Assembly (NCBI RefSeq): GCF_009877435.1
Contig: NZ_WXEX01000005.1
Span: forward strand, 62,001-126,000
DNA: 64,000 bases
From: Heliomicrobium gestii
Lineage (GTDB): Bacteria > Bacillota > Desulfitobacteriia > Heliobacteriales > Heliobacteriaceae
Reading direction: 5' to 3'
The position numbers were made by a program, and so were the translations under genes. This document shows, one piece after another, positions 19,345-26,904 of this stretch; position 1 is the first letter of the stretch, and each line of letters starts with the position of its first letter. The notes under the pieces are model-generated. The model saw only the letters and a program-made list of their open reading frames with translations. It was not told where the DNA came from and made no database searches.

Positions 19345-19794
19345 TTACGCAGCCCCCTCTTTGACAATGATATCGCCGTTTTCTTTGACTTCCACAGCGA
19401 GGCGGACAAGCGGCTTGGGCGGCGGACCGCCGACATTGATGCCTTCCGGGCTGAATTCGCCGCCGTGACAGGGGCAAACGAGCTTCTTCCCTTCCAGGCT
19501 GCCTTTGGGCACGTCAACGGTGCAGCCGAGGTGGGTGCACTTCAGGGTGTAGGCGATGACTTGGTCCTTGACCTTGATGGCCATGCAGGGGATGTCATTG
19601 TAATCGAAGCGCAACGCTTCCATCGGCTTCAGTTCGGCGAGGGTGCCGATCTTTTTGGGAGCGGGCGGTTGCAGCAGGGAGTCGGGAGGATAGACATACT
19701 GACCGACGGCGGCCAGGGGAGCGCCAAGAGCGGCCAGCGTCGGGATGGCGATGATCCCGCCGAGGAATTTCCTTCTGGAAACGTTCGAATCCAT
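19345..19794 (-). CDS. petC: Rieske iron-sulfur protein
   Basis: PetC moves electrons from quinol to the diheme cytochrome through a high-potential [2Fe-2S] cluster. The 149 residues begin with a twin-arginine-type anchor (SRRKFLGG followed by a hydrophobic stretch). The cluster-binding boxes CTHLGC and CPCHGG are present, each giving Cys and His ligands. The ATG shares one base with the upstream stop (TGATG), implying coupling to the 72-residue ORF before it. Confidence 0.96.
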   Translation of the reverse strand: MDSNVSRRKFLGGIIAIPTLAALGAPLAAVGQYVYPPDSLLQPPAPKKIGTLAELKPMEALRFDYNDIPCMAIKVKDQVIAYTLKCTHLGCTVDVPKGSLEGKKLVCPCHGGEFSPEGINVGGPPPKPLVRLAVEVKENGDIIVKEGAA

Positions 19795-20012
19795 CAGTCT
19801 TTTACCTCCTTATATCCGGTGCCGTCAAAAACGGCCACACGGAACGAGTAGAGGGACACGCCGAAATCGACGAACAACAGGCCTATGTAAACGGCAGCAC
19901 CATTGTAATCGCCGACGGCCCATTTCTTGACCATGAGAAAGAGCAGCGCAACCGCGATCAGGGACAGCACGATCAGATTGATCATCCCTGCTTTGTAATC
20001 CGGCGCTTTCAA
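19794..20012 (-). CDS. Small membrane protein at the head of the pet operon
   Basis: Unrecognised 72-residue protein with two hydrophobic segments (about 9-27 and 37-58) and polar ends (MKAPDYKAG...GYKEVKD). The start is TTG at 20012 with GGGGGG 6-7 bases upstream. It overlaps a 34-codon ORF upstream as TTGA and shares a base with petC downstream, so all three appear translationally coupled. The tight linkage to petC suggests an accessory subunit or assembly factor of the bc complex; no known small Pet subunit is recognisable. Confidence 0.85.
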   Translation of the reverse strand: MKAPDYKAGMINLIVLSLIAVALLFLMVKKWAVGDYNGAAVYIGLLFVDFGVSLYSFRVAVFDGTGYKEVKD

Positions 20013-20113
20013 AAATACCCCCCCTTAACTTGCATACCGGTCATCGCCGGCGAATCCTTGTGTAACCTTTTCCCCAACCTTGTCCCAACAGACTGACAGT
20101 AGTGGCGGCTCAC
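20009..20113 (-). CDS. Candidate 34-aa ORF leading the pet operon
   Basis: A GTG at 20113 stands 7 bases after a near-perfect GGGAGGAGGG ribosome site and opens 34 codons (MSRHYCQSVGTRLGKRLHKD...GYF) that end as a TTGA overlap with the next gene. The peptide is basic, has one cysteine and no membrane segment. The spacing and overlap are what is expected of a translated gene, but it could be a leader peptide with no function of its own. No homologue is known to me. Confidence 0.5.
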   Translation of the reverse strand: MSRHYCQSVGTRLGKRLHKDSPAMTGMQVKGGYF

Positions 20114-20161
20114 AGTCCCTCCTCCCGAATCCGCTTTTGCTTGTACATTACGTCGTCTCAA

Positions 20162-20218
20162 CCGGAATGATTCCGGCGGAATGAGAGGAGTGGGACATCG
20201 TCACCAACGGTTCCGGAA
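20162..20218. promoter_or_regulatory. Interlocked palindromes upstream of the pet operon
   Basis: CCGGAATGATTCCGG (20162-20176) overlaps ATTCCGGCGGAAT (20170-20182), both perfect about a central base, and TTCCGGAA recurs at 20211-20218. They lie 50-105 bases before the first pet ORF, between it and the petJ terminator, where an operator is expected. No good -35/-10 pair was seen. Confidence 0.45.
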
Positions 20219-20330
20219 CAGGTGTCACCGGCAGCCAGTCTTACATTTTCCCGCTAAAGTATAATAACACGTTCCTTTTTCCCTGTATAGAGCATAGACA
20301 AAAGTACTACGCATACGTGATAGGCCGCAC

Positions 20331-20357
20331 AAAAAAGAGCCCCTTTCGGAGCTCTTT
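20331..20357 (-). terminator. Intrinsic terminator after petJ
   Basis: A 7-bp stem (AAAGAGC/GCTCTTT, 10-nt loop) followed on the minus strand by six T residues, 38 bases past the petJ stop. Confidence 0.75.
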
Positions 20358-20394
20358 CCCACTATGTACTCTAACCGGCGCAAATAAAAACAAA

Positions 20395-20823
20395 TTATTT
20401 CTTTTCGGCCAGGAACTTGGCAACGGCCTTTTTCTCGTCGTCGGAGAGAGTGGTAGCGGCGGGCATGGTCGCTTGCAGACCTTCGCCGGAGGGGTTCACG
20501 AGGATCTTGTAGATCTTTTCCTCGTTGTACTTCTTGCCGACTTCGCCCAGGTTGGGGCCGACTTCCAGAGCGCCTTCGGTGCCCAGCTTGTGGCAGGTGA
20601 TGCAAGCGCCTTTGCCGGTGAAGAGGGCTTTGGCGTCTGCGCCAGCGGCAGCCGGAGCAGCGGTCGGCTTGTCTGCCGGAGCGGGAGCCGGGGCAGGAGC
20701 CGAAGAGGGAGCCGGAGCCGGTTTCGCAGCGTCAGGAGCCTTGCTGCCGCTGTTGCACGCAGTCAAAGCGACCATGCTGAGGCCCATGACGGCGGCGATA
20801 CCGATAAGCTTCAGGTTTTTCAT
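20395..20823 (-). CDS. petJ: Membrane-anchored cytochrome c553
   Basis: PetJ is the heliobacterial electron donor to the reaction centre, tethered to the membrane by lipid. The 142-residue precursor has a lipoprotein signal (hydrophobic core then LTAC at about residues 20-23). A 35-residue Pro/Ala-rich flexible tether follows, then a monoheme domain with CITCH near residue 74 and a late methionine region (LQATMPAATTLS) likely holding the axial ligand. The ATG at 20823 has AAGGAGGTG upstream; an upstream in-frame start is rejected because it masks the signal peptide. Confidence 0.92.
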   Translation of the reverse strand: MKNLKLIGIAAVMGLSMVALTACNSGSKAPDAAKPAPAPSSAPAPAPAPADKPTAAPAAAGADAKALFTGKGACITCHKLGTEGALEVGPNLGEVGKKYNEEKIYKILVNPSGEGLQATMPAATTLSDDEKKAVAKFLAEKK

Positions 20824-21021
20824 TGTGTTTTCACCTCCTTGCTGAATCAACAGCAATTTCATTGTAAAGAACCAGATAAATATCCTCAACGCCCGAATTG
20901 GGGCGTTTTCGGCAACATGGACCCGTTTTTTCAGTCTTTTTTCAGATATGCTTTGTATATCGTTTAATAAATATTTGTTAAAAATAATTGCCAATATAAT
21001 TCCAATTGTGACACCTGTTGC

Positions 21022-22359
21022 CTAACCGGCGCTGTTCTGCCGCGTTGCCTCGACGACATGCAGCCGCATGGGCGCGTGCTTTTGACGCTGGCCGGGCACA
21101 TCGAGGCAGAAGAGGTTTTGCAGGATCTCCGAGTACAGGTGACCTTCCGGTGTCGCCGCATACTGCCGCAACTGGGTGATCGGGTCATGAAGCAGTTGAT
21201 TGACGATGGAACTGGCCAAAGAGCCGACAAGCTTCTTTTCCTTTTCCGTCAGGTGCTTCAACTTGCCCAGCGCCCGATCCAGTTCCTTTTCCCGGATCTG
21301 GTTGCCTTTTTGCTTCAGCGAGACGATGGTGGGGATGACGAAGAGGGAGTTCAGCCAACGGAGAAACTGGGCGATCTCGCTCTCGATGATCTCCTCCGCC
21401 TCAAGGGCTGCCTTCCGTCGCTCCTCCAGGTTTTTATCGATGACGTGTTGCAGGTCGTCGATGTCGTAGAGGTGAACCCCGGAAACCTGGGCGACCTCGG
21501 GATCGATGTCACGGGGCACGGCGATGTCGATGAGGAACACAGGCTTGCCGCCTCGTTTCTCCATCACATCCTCCATCATGGGTCGACGGATGACGTAATG
21601 GGTGGCCGCCGTGCAGGAGATGACGATGTCGGCCTCAGCCATCCGCTCATGAACCTGATGGAAGGGGATCGCTTCGCCGTTGCAGCTTTGGGCCAGTTCC
21701 TGCGCCTTCTCGACAGAACGGTTGGCGATGATGATCTTTTCCACACCCTGAGCGACAAGGTGTTTCAAGGTGAGGACACTCATCTTGCCGGCGCCCAGCA
21801 CCATGGCCGACCGGCCGGCGAGGCCGCCGAAGACCTGTTCTGCCAATTCCACGGCGGTATAGGAGATGGATACGGGATGTTGGTCGATGCCCGTCTCCGA
21901 ACGGACCCGTTTGCCGACGGTGATGGCCTGCTGGAACAGGGTGTTGATGATGCCGTTGCTGGCCCGCTCATTGCAGGCCCGCTGATAGGCGGTGCGCACC
22001 TGTCCCAGGATCTGTGTCTCGCCAAGCACCATCGAGTCAAGGCCCGAGGCGACGCGGAAGAGATGCCGGATGGCGTCGTAGAGCGTATGTACATAGAAAT
22101 AATTCGAGAATTCCGACGGCTTCAAACGTCCCCGTTCGATGACGAAGCGTTTCACCGCCGCCAGTCCCGCCTCCATGTCAGTGCATGCGCCGTAGATCTC
22201 TGTCCGGTTGCAGGTGGCAACTATGCAACAGCCTTCAATGCCGTTCATGCCTTCCAATTGGGTTAGTGCTTCCGCGATTTGTGGTTCAGTAAAAGAAAGC
22301 TTCTCACGGACCTCCACAGGCGCCGACTTGTGGTTTAGCCCGACTGCAAAAATGAACAA
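21022..22359 (-). CDS. hemA: Glutamyl-tRNA reductase
   Basis: HemA reduces glutamyl-tRNA(Glu) with NADPH to glutamate-1-semialdehyde, the committed step of tetrapyrrole synthesis by the C5 route. With the TTG at 22359 (GAGGGTGG upstream) the 445-residue protein begins MFIFAVGLNHKSAPVEVRE, the family's standard start; the upstream in-frame extension is rejected. The catalytic cysteine is in IVATCNRTEIYG and the nucleotide site in MVLGAGKMSVLTLKHL. It lies at the head of the photosynthesis cluster, without hemB/C/D beside it. Confidence 0.95.
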   Translation of the reverse strand: MFIFAVGLNHKSAPVEVREKLSFTEPQIAEALTQLEGMNGIEGCCIVATCNRTEIYGACTDMEAGLAAVKRFVIERGRLKPSEFSNYFYVHTLYDAIRHLFRVASGLDSMVLGETQILGQVRTAYQRACNERASNGIINTLFQQAITVGKRVRSETGIDQHPVSISYTAVELAEQVFGGLAGRSAMVLGAGKMSVLTLKHLVAQGVEKIIIANRSVEKAQELAQSCNGEAIPFHQVHERMAEADIVISCTAATHYVIRRPMMEDVMEKRGGKPVFLIDIAVPRDIDPEVAQVSGVHLYDIDDLQHVIDKNLEERRKAALEAEEIIESEIAQFLRWLNSLFVIPTIVSLKQKGNQIREKELDRALGKLKHLTEKEKKLVGSLASSIVNQLLHDPITQLRQYAATPEGHLYSEILQNLFCLDVPGQRQKHAPMRLHVVEATRQNSAG

Positions 22360-22658
22360 TGGCACCACCCTCTCATTGCTATGGAAATGCGAGCCTTGTC
22401 CAGTGATGACAGGAGCGCTCGCCGCAACAAGCACAACGGGCGCGAAATTAAATCCGTACGAATCATCCGTCCTTCATCATTTTACTCGATCCGATCGATT
22501 TGTAAAAGCCCCGAATAAAAATTGCTTATATTTTTTCTTGGCTTTGTAGCACCTGCGGGGATCGGTGTTCATGGCCGATCGGCGCGAAATCAGGGAATTG
22601 CGGCGGGTCTGTTCGCTATGGATTCCACAGGGGCTCGTTCGATCACTGCACGGGCCCA
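22360..22658 (-). other. Leader and promoter region of hemA
   Basis: About 300 bp without a convincing gene. It holds a likely hemA promoter (22479-22506) and an approximately 110-nt leader. Nothing resembling a T-box or other known riboswitch was seen. Confidence 0.6.
22479..22506 (-). promoter_or_regulatory. Sigma-A type promoter for hemA
   Basis: TTTACA (22501-22506), 16-bp spacer, TAAAAT (22479-22484) on the minus strand, about 120 bases before the TTG start. Confidence 0.65.
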
Positions 22659-22694
22659 CAACAAAAACGCCTTTCCGTCAGCCGGAAAGGCGTT
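22659..22694 (-). terminator. Intrinsic terminator after the tRNA genes
   Basis: A perfect 12-bp stem (AACGCCTTTCCG, 5-nt loop) followed on the minus strand by TTTTTGTTG, 12 bases past the tRNA-Glu 3' end. It separates the tRNA transcript from hemA. Confidence 0.85.
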
Positions 22695-22705
22695 TGTTGC
22701 AAAGA

Positions 22706-22781
22706 TGGTGACCCGTAGGGGATTCGAACCCCTGTAACCGCCGTGAAAGGGCGGTGTCTTAGACCGCTTGACCAACGGGCC
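22706..22781 (-). tRNA. trnE: tRNA-Glu (anticodon UUC)
   Basis: The 76-nt cloverleaf on the minus strand starts GGCCCGTTGG. The anticodon loop CTTTCAC reads UUC between CCGCC and GGCGG, the T-loop is GGTTCGAATCC, and CCA is encoded. In this organism it serves translation and, as Glu-tRNA, is the substrate of HemA, encoded 350 bases downstream. Confidence 0.97.
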
Positions 22782-22788
22782 GCTGTTT

Positions 22789-22866
22789 TGGTAGCGGTGG
22801 TAGGATTTGAACCTACGACACTACGGGTATGAACCGTATGCTCTAGACCAACTGAGCTACACCGCC
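22789..22866 (-). tRNA. trnM: tRNA-Met (anticodon CAU, elongator)
   Basis: The minus-strand cloverleaf starts GGCGGTGTAGCTCAG. The anticodon loop TTCATAC reads CAU, the T-loop is GGTTCAAATCC, and CCA is encoded. The first acceptor pair is G-U rather than an initiator-type mismatch, so it is called elongator Met; a lysidine-modified Ile tRNA cannot be excluded by eye. Confidence 0.93.
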
Positions 22867-22871
22867 AAATT

Positions 22872-22947
<76 letters not shown>

Positions 22948-23100
22948 TCAATCAAAGGACTGCTTTCGCCGTCGACCACTGTATTATGCCACAGTCGACC
23001 TTGTTCTGTCAAGACTTAAGGTAAAATAAAAAAACAACGTAATGACGGGTCAAGTTAATATAAAATAGTACTGTCGATAAGAACTGACGGAGGTGCCCCC

Positions 23101-24504
23101 TTGTTACACTCACCACGCATGTTGGCTGGCCTCTGGGCCGGCAAGACGGCGATCTGGCTGACCCGCCGCATCGGGCACGGCGGCACATCCTTCCCCGGCG
23201 GCCTTGGCCGGCGCATCGCCCCCGGACTGCTTTCCGCCCTGGCTGCTCAGTTGAAACAGGGGGCCATGGTGATCACAGGAACCAACGGCAAAACGACCAC
23301 ATCGAAGATGCTCGCCGAGATGATCGCCGCGTCCAAACTGACGCTGACCCACAACCGAGCCGGCGCCAACCTGGTCGGCGGGATCACGGCCGCCTTCATC
23401 GAATCGGCCAGCGTGGGCGGCTCCATCGCCAGCGATCTGGGCGTCATCGAGGTCGATGAGGCCACCATCCCCCAACTGGTCCGGGAGGTGCGCCCGAAGG
23501 GTGTCGTCGTGACGAACTTCTTCCGCGACCAACTGGACCGCTTCGGCGAGTTGGACAAAACGGTCACCCTTGTGGAATCCGCCTTGGCGGCGCTTCCACC
23601 GCAATCGGTGGCCATCCTCAACGCCGACGATCCGCTGGTGGCCTCCATCGGGCGTCACTACAAGGGACGGATCGTCTACTTCGGCATCGATGATCGCTCC
23701 TACGGCAGCCGGGAGATGACCCAGTCGGCAGAGACGCGCTTCTGCCGGCTCTGCGGCCACCCGCTCGTCTATGACTGGTTTTTCTTCGGCCAACTCGGCC
23801 ACTACCGCTGCGACCACTGCGGCTTTGCTCGGCCCCAGCCGAAGATTCACGTCTCCCAGATCGAACTGAAAGGGGAAGACGGCTCCGCCTTCACCGTCCA
23901 CGCTCCCCAAGGAAGCTGGCGCGTCGAACTGTCCACCCCCGGCTTCTATAACATCTATAACGCCCTGGCCGCCACGGCTGCGGCGCTCCGGCTCGACCTG
24001 CCCGAGCGCTCGATCCAGGCCGGACTGCAGGGCTACCGCACGAACTTCGGCCGCATGGAGCGGCTGGAACTGGACGGCGGACGCCGCGCCTTTCTCGCCC
24101 TGATCAAAAACCCCACCGGCTGTGACGAGGTGCTGCGCACGCTCACCCAAAACCGGGGGCCGAAGCGCCTGCTCGTGATCATCAATGACAACGCCGCCGA
24201 CGGCCGCGACATCTCTTGGCTCTGGGACGCCGACTTCGAAGCCCTCGCCCCGGTCCTGCCGGAACTGCGCAGCGTCGCCACCTCGGGCTTGCGCGGCGAA
24301 GACATGGCCCTGCGCCTCACCTACGCCGGCGTGGCAGCCGACGCCCTCACCTACGAGCCGGACGTCAGCCAGGCCATCGCCGCCGCCCTGGAGATGACCG
24401 GCCCCGACGAGACCCTCTACATCCTGCCGACCTACACAGCCCTGCTGGAGGCGAAGACGGCTCTGTCCAACCTGGGCCATTCGCCCCGCTACTGGGAGGA
24501 ATAG
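23101..24504 (+). CDS. murT: Lipid II isoglutaminyl synthase, Mur-ligase subunit
   Basis: MurT activates the alpha-carboxyl of D-Glu in lipid II, and GatD supplies ammonia to make D-isoglutamine. The 467 residues hold a Mur-ligase ATP loop (GTNGKTTTSKML near residue 60) and an inserted four-cysteine zinc ribbon (CRLCGHP...CDHCGF near residues 215-240). The C-terminal DUF1727 region carries the conserved NPTGCDEVL motif. The start is TTG with GGAGGT 6 bases upstream. gatD follows after 3 bases. Confidence 0.95.
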   Translation: MLHSPRMLAGLWAGKTAIWLTRRIGHGGTSFPGGLGRRIAPGLLSALAAQLKQGAMVITGTNGKTTTSKMLAEMIAASKLTLTHNRAGANLVGGITAAFIESASVGGSIASDLGVIEVDEATIPQLVREVRPKGVVVTNFFRDQLDRFGELDKTVTLVESALAALPPQSVAILNADDPLVASIGRHYKGRIVYFGIDDRSYGSREMTQSAETRFCRLCGHPLVYDWFFFGQLGHYRCDHCGFARPQPKIHVSQIELKGEDGSAFTVHAPQGSWRVELSTPGFYNIYNALAATAAALRLDLPERSIQAGLQGYRTNFGRMERLELDGGRRAFLALIKNPTGCDEVLRTLTQNRGPKRLLVIINDNAADGRDISWLWDADFEALAPVLPELRSVATSGLRGEDMALRLTYAGVAADALTYEPDVSQAIAAALEMTGPDETLYILPTYTALLEAKTALSNLGHSPRYWEE

Positions 24505-24507
24505 CCG

Positions 24508-25266
24508 ATGGTTCAAAACGACCGCCGCGCCCTGCGCCTCGTCCACCTCTATCCGGACCTGCTCAATCTCTACGGGGACCGGGGCAACATCATCACCCTG
24601 CTCCGGCGCTGCCAATGGCGCGGGATCCCCCTCACCGTCGAGCGGGTCTCCCTCCATGACCGTTTCGCCTTTGCCGACGCCGACCTGGTCTTCATGGGCG
24701 GCGGTTCGGACCGGGAACAGACACTGCTCTTCCAAGACTTTCAACAGCACAAAGGCCCCGCGCTCGTCGAGGCCGCCGAAGCGGGTTTGCCGCTGCTCTC
24801 CGTCTGCGGCGGTTACCAGCTCCTGGGCCGTTACTACCGCACCCACACGGGCGAGGAGATGCCCGGTTTGGGCTTTTTCGACGCCTGGACCGAGGCGGGC
24901 TCCACACGCCTGATCGGCAATGTGGTCGCCGAAGCGCCCCTTCTCGGCGAAGGCATGGGCCTGGTGGGTTTTGAAAACCACTCGGGCCGCACCTTCCTCG
25001 GCGACCGCGGCGGCATCCAACCCCTGGCCCAGGTGATCGCCGGCCAGGGCAACAACGGCAAAGACAAGGGAGAGGGCGCTGTCTATAAAAACGCGATCGG
25101 CACCTACCTGCACGGCCCCGTGCTCCCGAAAAATCCGGCCCTCGCCGACTGGTTGCTCGCCCGCGCGCTGGAACGACGCTACGGCGACGGCAGCCTGACG
25201 CCCCTCGCCGATCGCTGGGAGCAGAGCGCCCACGACGCCGTCGCGCGCCGCTTCGCCTCCCGGTAG
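24508..25266 (+). CDS. gatD: Lipid II isoglutaminyl synthase, glutamine amidotransferase subunit
   Basis: GatD is a class I glutaminase partner of MurT. The 252 residues contain the nucleophile elbow LLSVCGGYQLLG (Cys near residue 96) and a catalytic histidine in GTYLHGPVLPKNP near residue 200. The N-terminus LVHLYPDLLNLYGDRGN is typical of cobyric-acid-synthase-like amidotransferases. With murT 3 bases upstream, the pair indicates an amidated peptidoglycan stem. Confidence 0.95.
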   Translation: MVQNDRRALRLVHLYPDLLNLYGDRGNIITLLRRCQWRGIPLTVERVSLHDRFAFADADLVFMGGGSDREQTLLFQDFQQHKGPALVEAAEAGLPLLSVCGGYQLLGRYYRTHTGEEMPGLGFFDAWTEAGSTRLIGNVVAEAPLLGEGMGLVGFENHSGRTFLGDRGGIQPLAQVIAGQGNNGKDKGEGAVYKNAIGTYLHGPVLPKNPALADWLLARALERRYGDGSLTPLADRWEQSAHDAVARRFASR

Positions 25267-25344
25267 CCAACCACCTCCCAGGCCCTGCCTGTGATGGGTG
25301 TTGCCCCGGCTGCTGCGACTCATCGGCGGCGCTATCCGGTGGAA

Positions 25345-26292
25345 TTACCGAGCACGCTCATCTTCCGGCGGCCACTGTCCCGCTGCCCGTCGTTTGAGGG
25401 CGCAGTGGAGCAGGTCGGTCTCACTGGCGATAAAGCCGTCACCGTTGGCAGACTCCAGCAGCGTCTCCAAGGCCAACAACCCGGCCAGGATGATGTCGGC
25501 CCGCTCCGGCTGCAGCCCCGGCGTCTGCCGCCGCGCCTCCAAATCGAGAGCGCGCAGCCTGGCGCCGATGGCGCGCAGCCGCTCCAGGGACAAGAAATAT
25601 CCCTGTACTCTTTCCGGATCGTAAAGGGTTAGTTCCAGGGCGATGGCCGCCGCCGTCGTCGCCGTGCCGCCCACCCCCACAAGCACCGGTTCTCCGCCAA
25701 GGTCGCGCAGGCGCCCGATCGCCTCAGCGGCCGGCGCCCAGAGCCGGGCCACGTCCGCTTTGCCCAAACGGCTCTCCGTCAACCGGACGGCGCCCAGGGG
25801 AAAACTCCGCCGCCACCAGTCACCGTTGCGAAAAACCACTTCAGCGCTGCCGCCGCCGATGTCGACAACGACAGGGATCCGCCCTTCCACAAGTTCGCCC
25901 GGCAGCCCGTCGACGGCGCCCTCATAGCTGAGATGTCCCTCCCGCTCACCGGAGAGGATGGTCACCGAAAGGCTGAGTTCCTCCCCCACACGGCGGCAAA
26001 AAGCGACGCCGTTGCCCGCTTCCCGAACAGCGCTCGTGGCAAAGGCCGCGACCTGGCCCGGTTGAACGCCGAAGGAGGCCATCGCCTCCAACCCTGTGGC
26101 CAGCACATCGAGCGTGCGTTGCACCGCCTCGGGATGCAGATCGCCGCTGCGGGCCACCTCGCGCCCCAGGCGGGTCGTATCCAAGCGTCGCCACAGCGTC
26201 TTCAGGCCTCCCTCAGTCAGCTCTGCGGCCAGGAAACGCACCGAGTTGGACCCAATATCGATGGCGCCCCATCGATTGTTCTTTCCTCTCAT
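25345..26292 (-). CDS. Ppx/GppA family phosphatase
   Basis: This family hydrolyses polyphosphate or pppGpp. The 315-residue protein has the ASKHA phosphate-binding loops AIDIGSNSVRFL near residue 10 and VVDIGGGSAEVVF near residue 142. It lacks the long C-terminal HD domain of enterobacterial Ppx, so it is the short form. GGGGAGG lies 8 bases before the ATG. It converges on gatD and follows the divIC terminator. Polyphosphate versus pppGpp as substrate cannot be told from sequence. Confidence 0.88.
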   Translation of the reverse strand: MRGKNNRWGAIDIGSNSVRFLAAELTEGGLKTLWRRLDTTRLGREVARSGDLHPEAVQRTLDVLATGLEAMASFGVQPGQVAAFATSAVREAGNGVAFCRRVGEELSLSVTILSGEREGHLSYEGAVDGLPGELVEGRIPVVVDIGGGSAEVVFRNGDWWRRSFPLGAVRLTESRLGKADVARLWAPAAEAIGRLRDLGGEPVLVGVGGTATTAAAIALELTLYDPERVQGYFLSLERLRAIGARLRALDLEARRQTPGLQPERADIILAGLLALETLLESANGDGFIASETDLLHCALKRRAAGQWPPEDERAR

Positions 26293-26314
26293 TTCTGTCG
26301 CCTCCCCCTATAGG

Positions 26315-26353
26315 AAAAAGCATTTCCGTCGCCTATGGACGGAAATGCTTTTT
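26315..26353 (-). terminator. Bidirectional-looking terminator after divIC
   Basis: A perfect 16-bp stem including A- and T-rich bases (AAAAAGCATTTCCGTC, 7-nt loop) directly abuts the divIC stop and ends the yabP-yabQ-divIC run before the phosphatase gene. Confidence 0.8.
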
Positions 26354-26845
26354 TTAATCGCGAATCTCCTGGGTATGCTGAACTTCCTTCTTCAGGGCGT
26401 TGCCGGGGCGGGTCCGCACGACCATCATCTCCCCCGGTTTCACCAGTCCCAACTGTTGCCGGGCCACCTGCTCCACATAGGCGTCTGTGGCGAACCACTG
26501 TTTATCCTTCTCTAGCTGCTGTCGCTCAGCCCGCACCTGTTCCAGTTCCACCGACAGCCTGTCCGACTCGCGGACCAACTGGCGTTGCTGCAAAATGGGC
26601 GGGATCGCCGCCAGCGCGAACAGGCCGATGACGGCGGCCACAAGGGCCCACTTTTTGCCTCTGCTGATGCCTTTGTCCGCGCGCCGCTGTCGCCGCGGAC
26701 GCCCTTGTTCCGAAGATTCCCGCACTTGCTGTTGCCGCTGCGTCTGCTGCTGCTGTTGTTGTTCCGTCTGTGCCGGCTGCGCCAACCGCCTCACCCCTAT
26801 CGGGAGACTTCCCGTAATAGTGGGGCTTTCGGCGCGACGCCTCAA
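26354..26845 (-). CDS. divIC: DivIC/FtsB-like septum formation initiator
   Basis: DivIC is a bitopic division protein that works with FtsL and DivIB. The C-terminal 95 residues have a single membrane helix (WALVAAVIGLFALAAIPPIL), a short coiled coil (ESDRLSVELEQVRAERQQLEK) and the family end YVEQVARQQLGLVKPGE. The N-terminal cytoplasmic part is unusual: low-complexity with a glutamine run (QQQQQQ) and a basic stretch. I take the TTG at 26845, with GAGG 8 bases before it; a GTG at 26794 is possible. It follows yabQ by 59 bases, as in other spore-formers. Confidence 0.82.
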   Translation of the reverse strand: MRRRAESPTITGSLPIGVRRLAQPAQTEQQQQQQTQRQQQVRESSEQGRPRRQRRADKGISRGKKWALVAAVIGLFALAAIPPILQQRQLVRESDRLSVELEQVRAERQQLEKDKQWFATDAYVEQVARQQLGLVKPGEMMVVRTRPGNALKKEVQHTQEIRD

Positions 26846-26904
26846 AAATCCTTCCTCTTCGATGCAGGGTGTGGAAAAGATTTCCCCAGAGCCATCAGCG
26901 GGAC

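Noticed and set aside
20225-20605. A 126-codon frame overlapping petJ
   Set aside because: It is the out-of-frame shadow of the heme domain and runs through the petJ terminator.
22360-22700. T-box or other tRNA-sensing leader before hemA
   Set aside because: Searched by eye for the T-box sequence and specifier stem; neither found.
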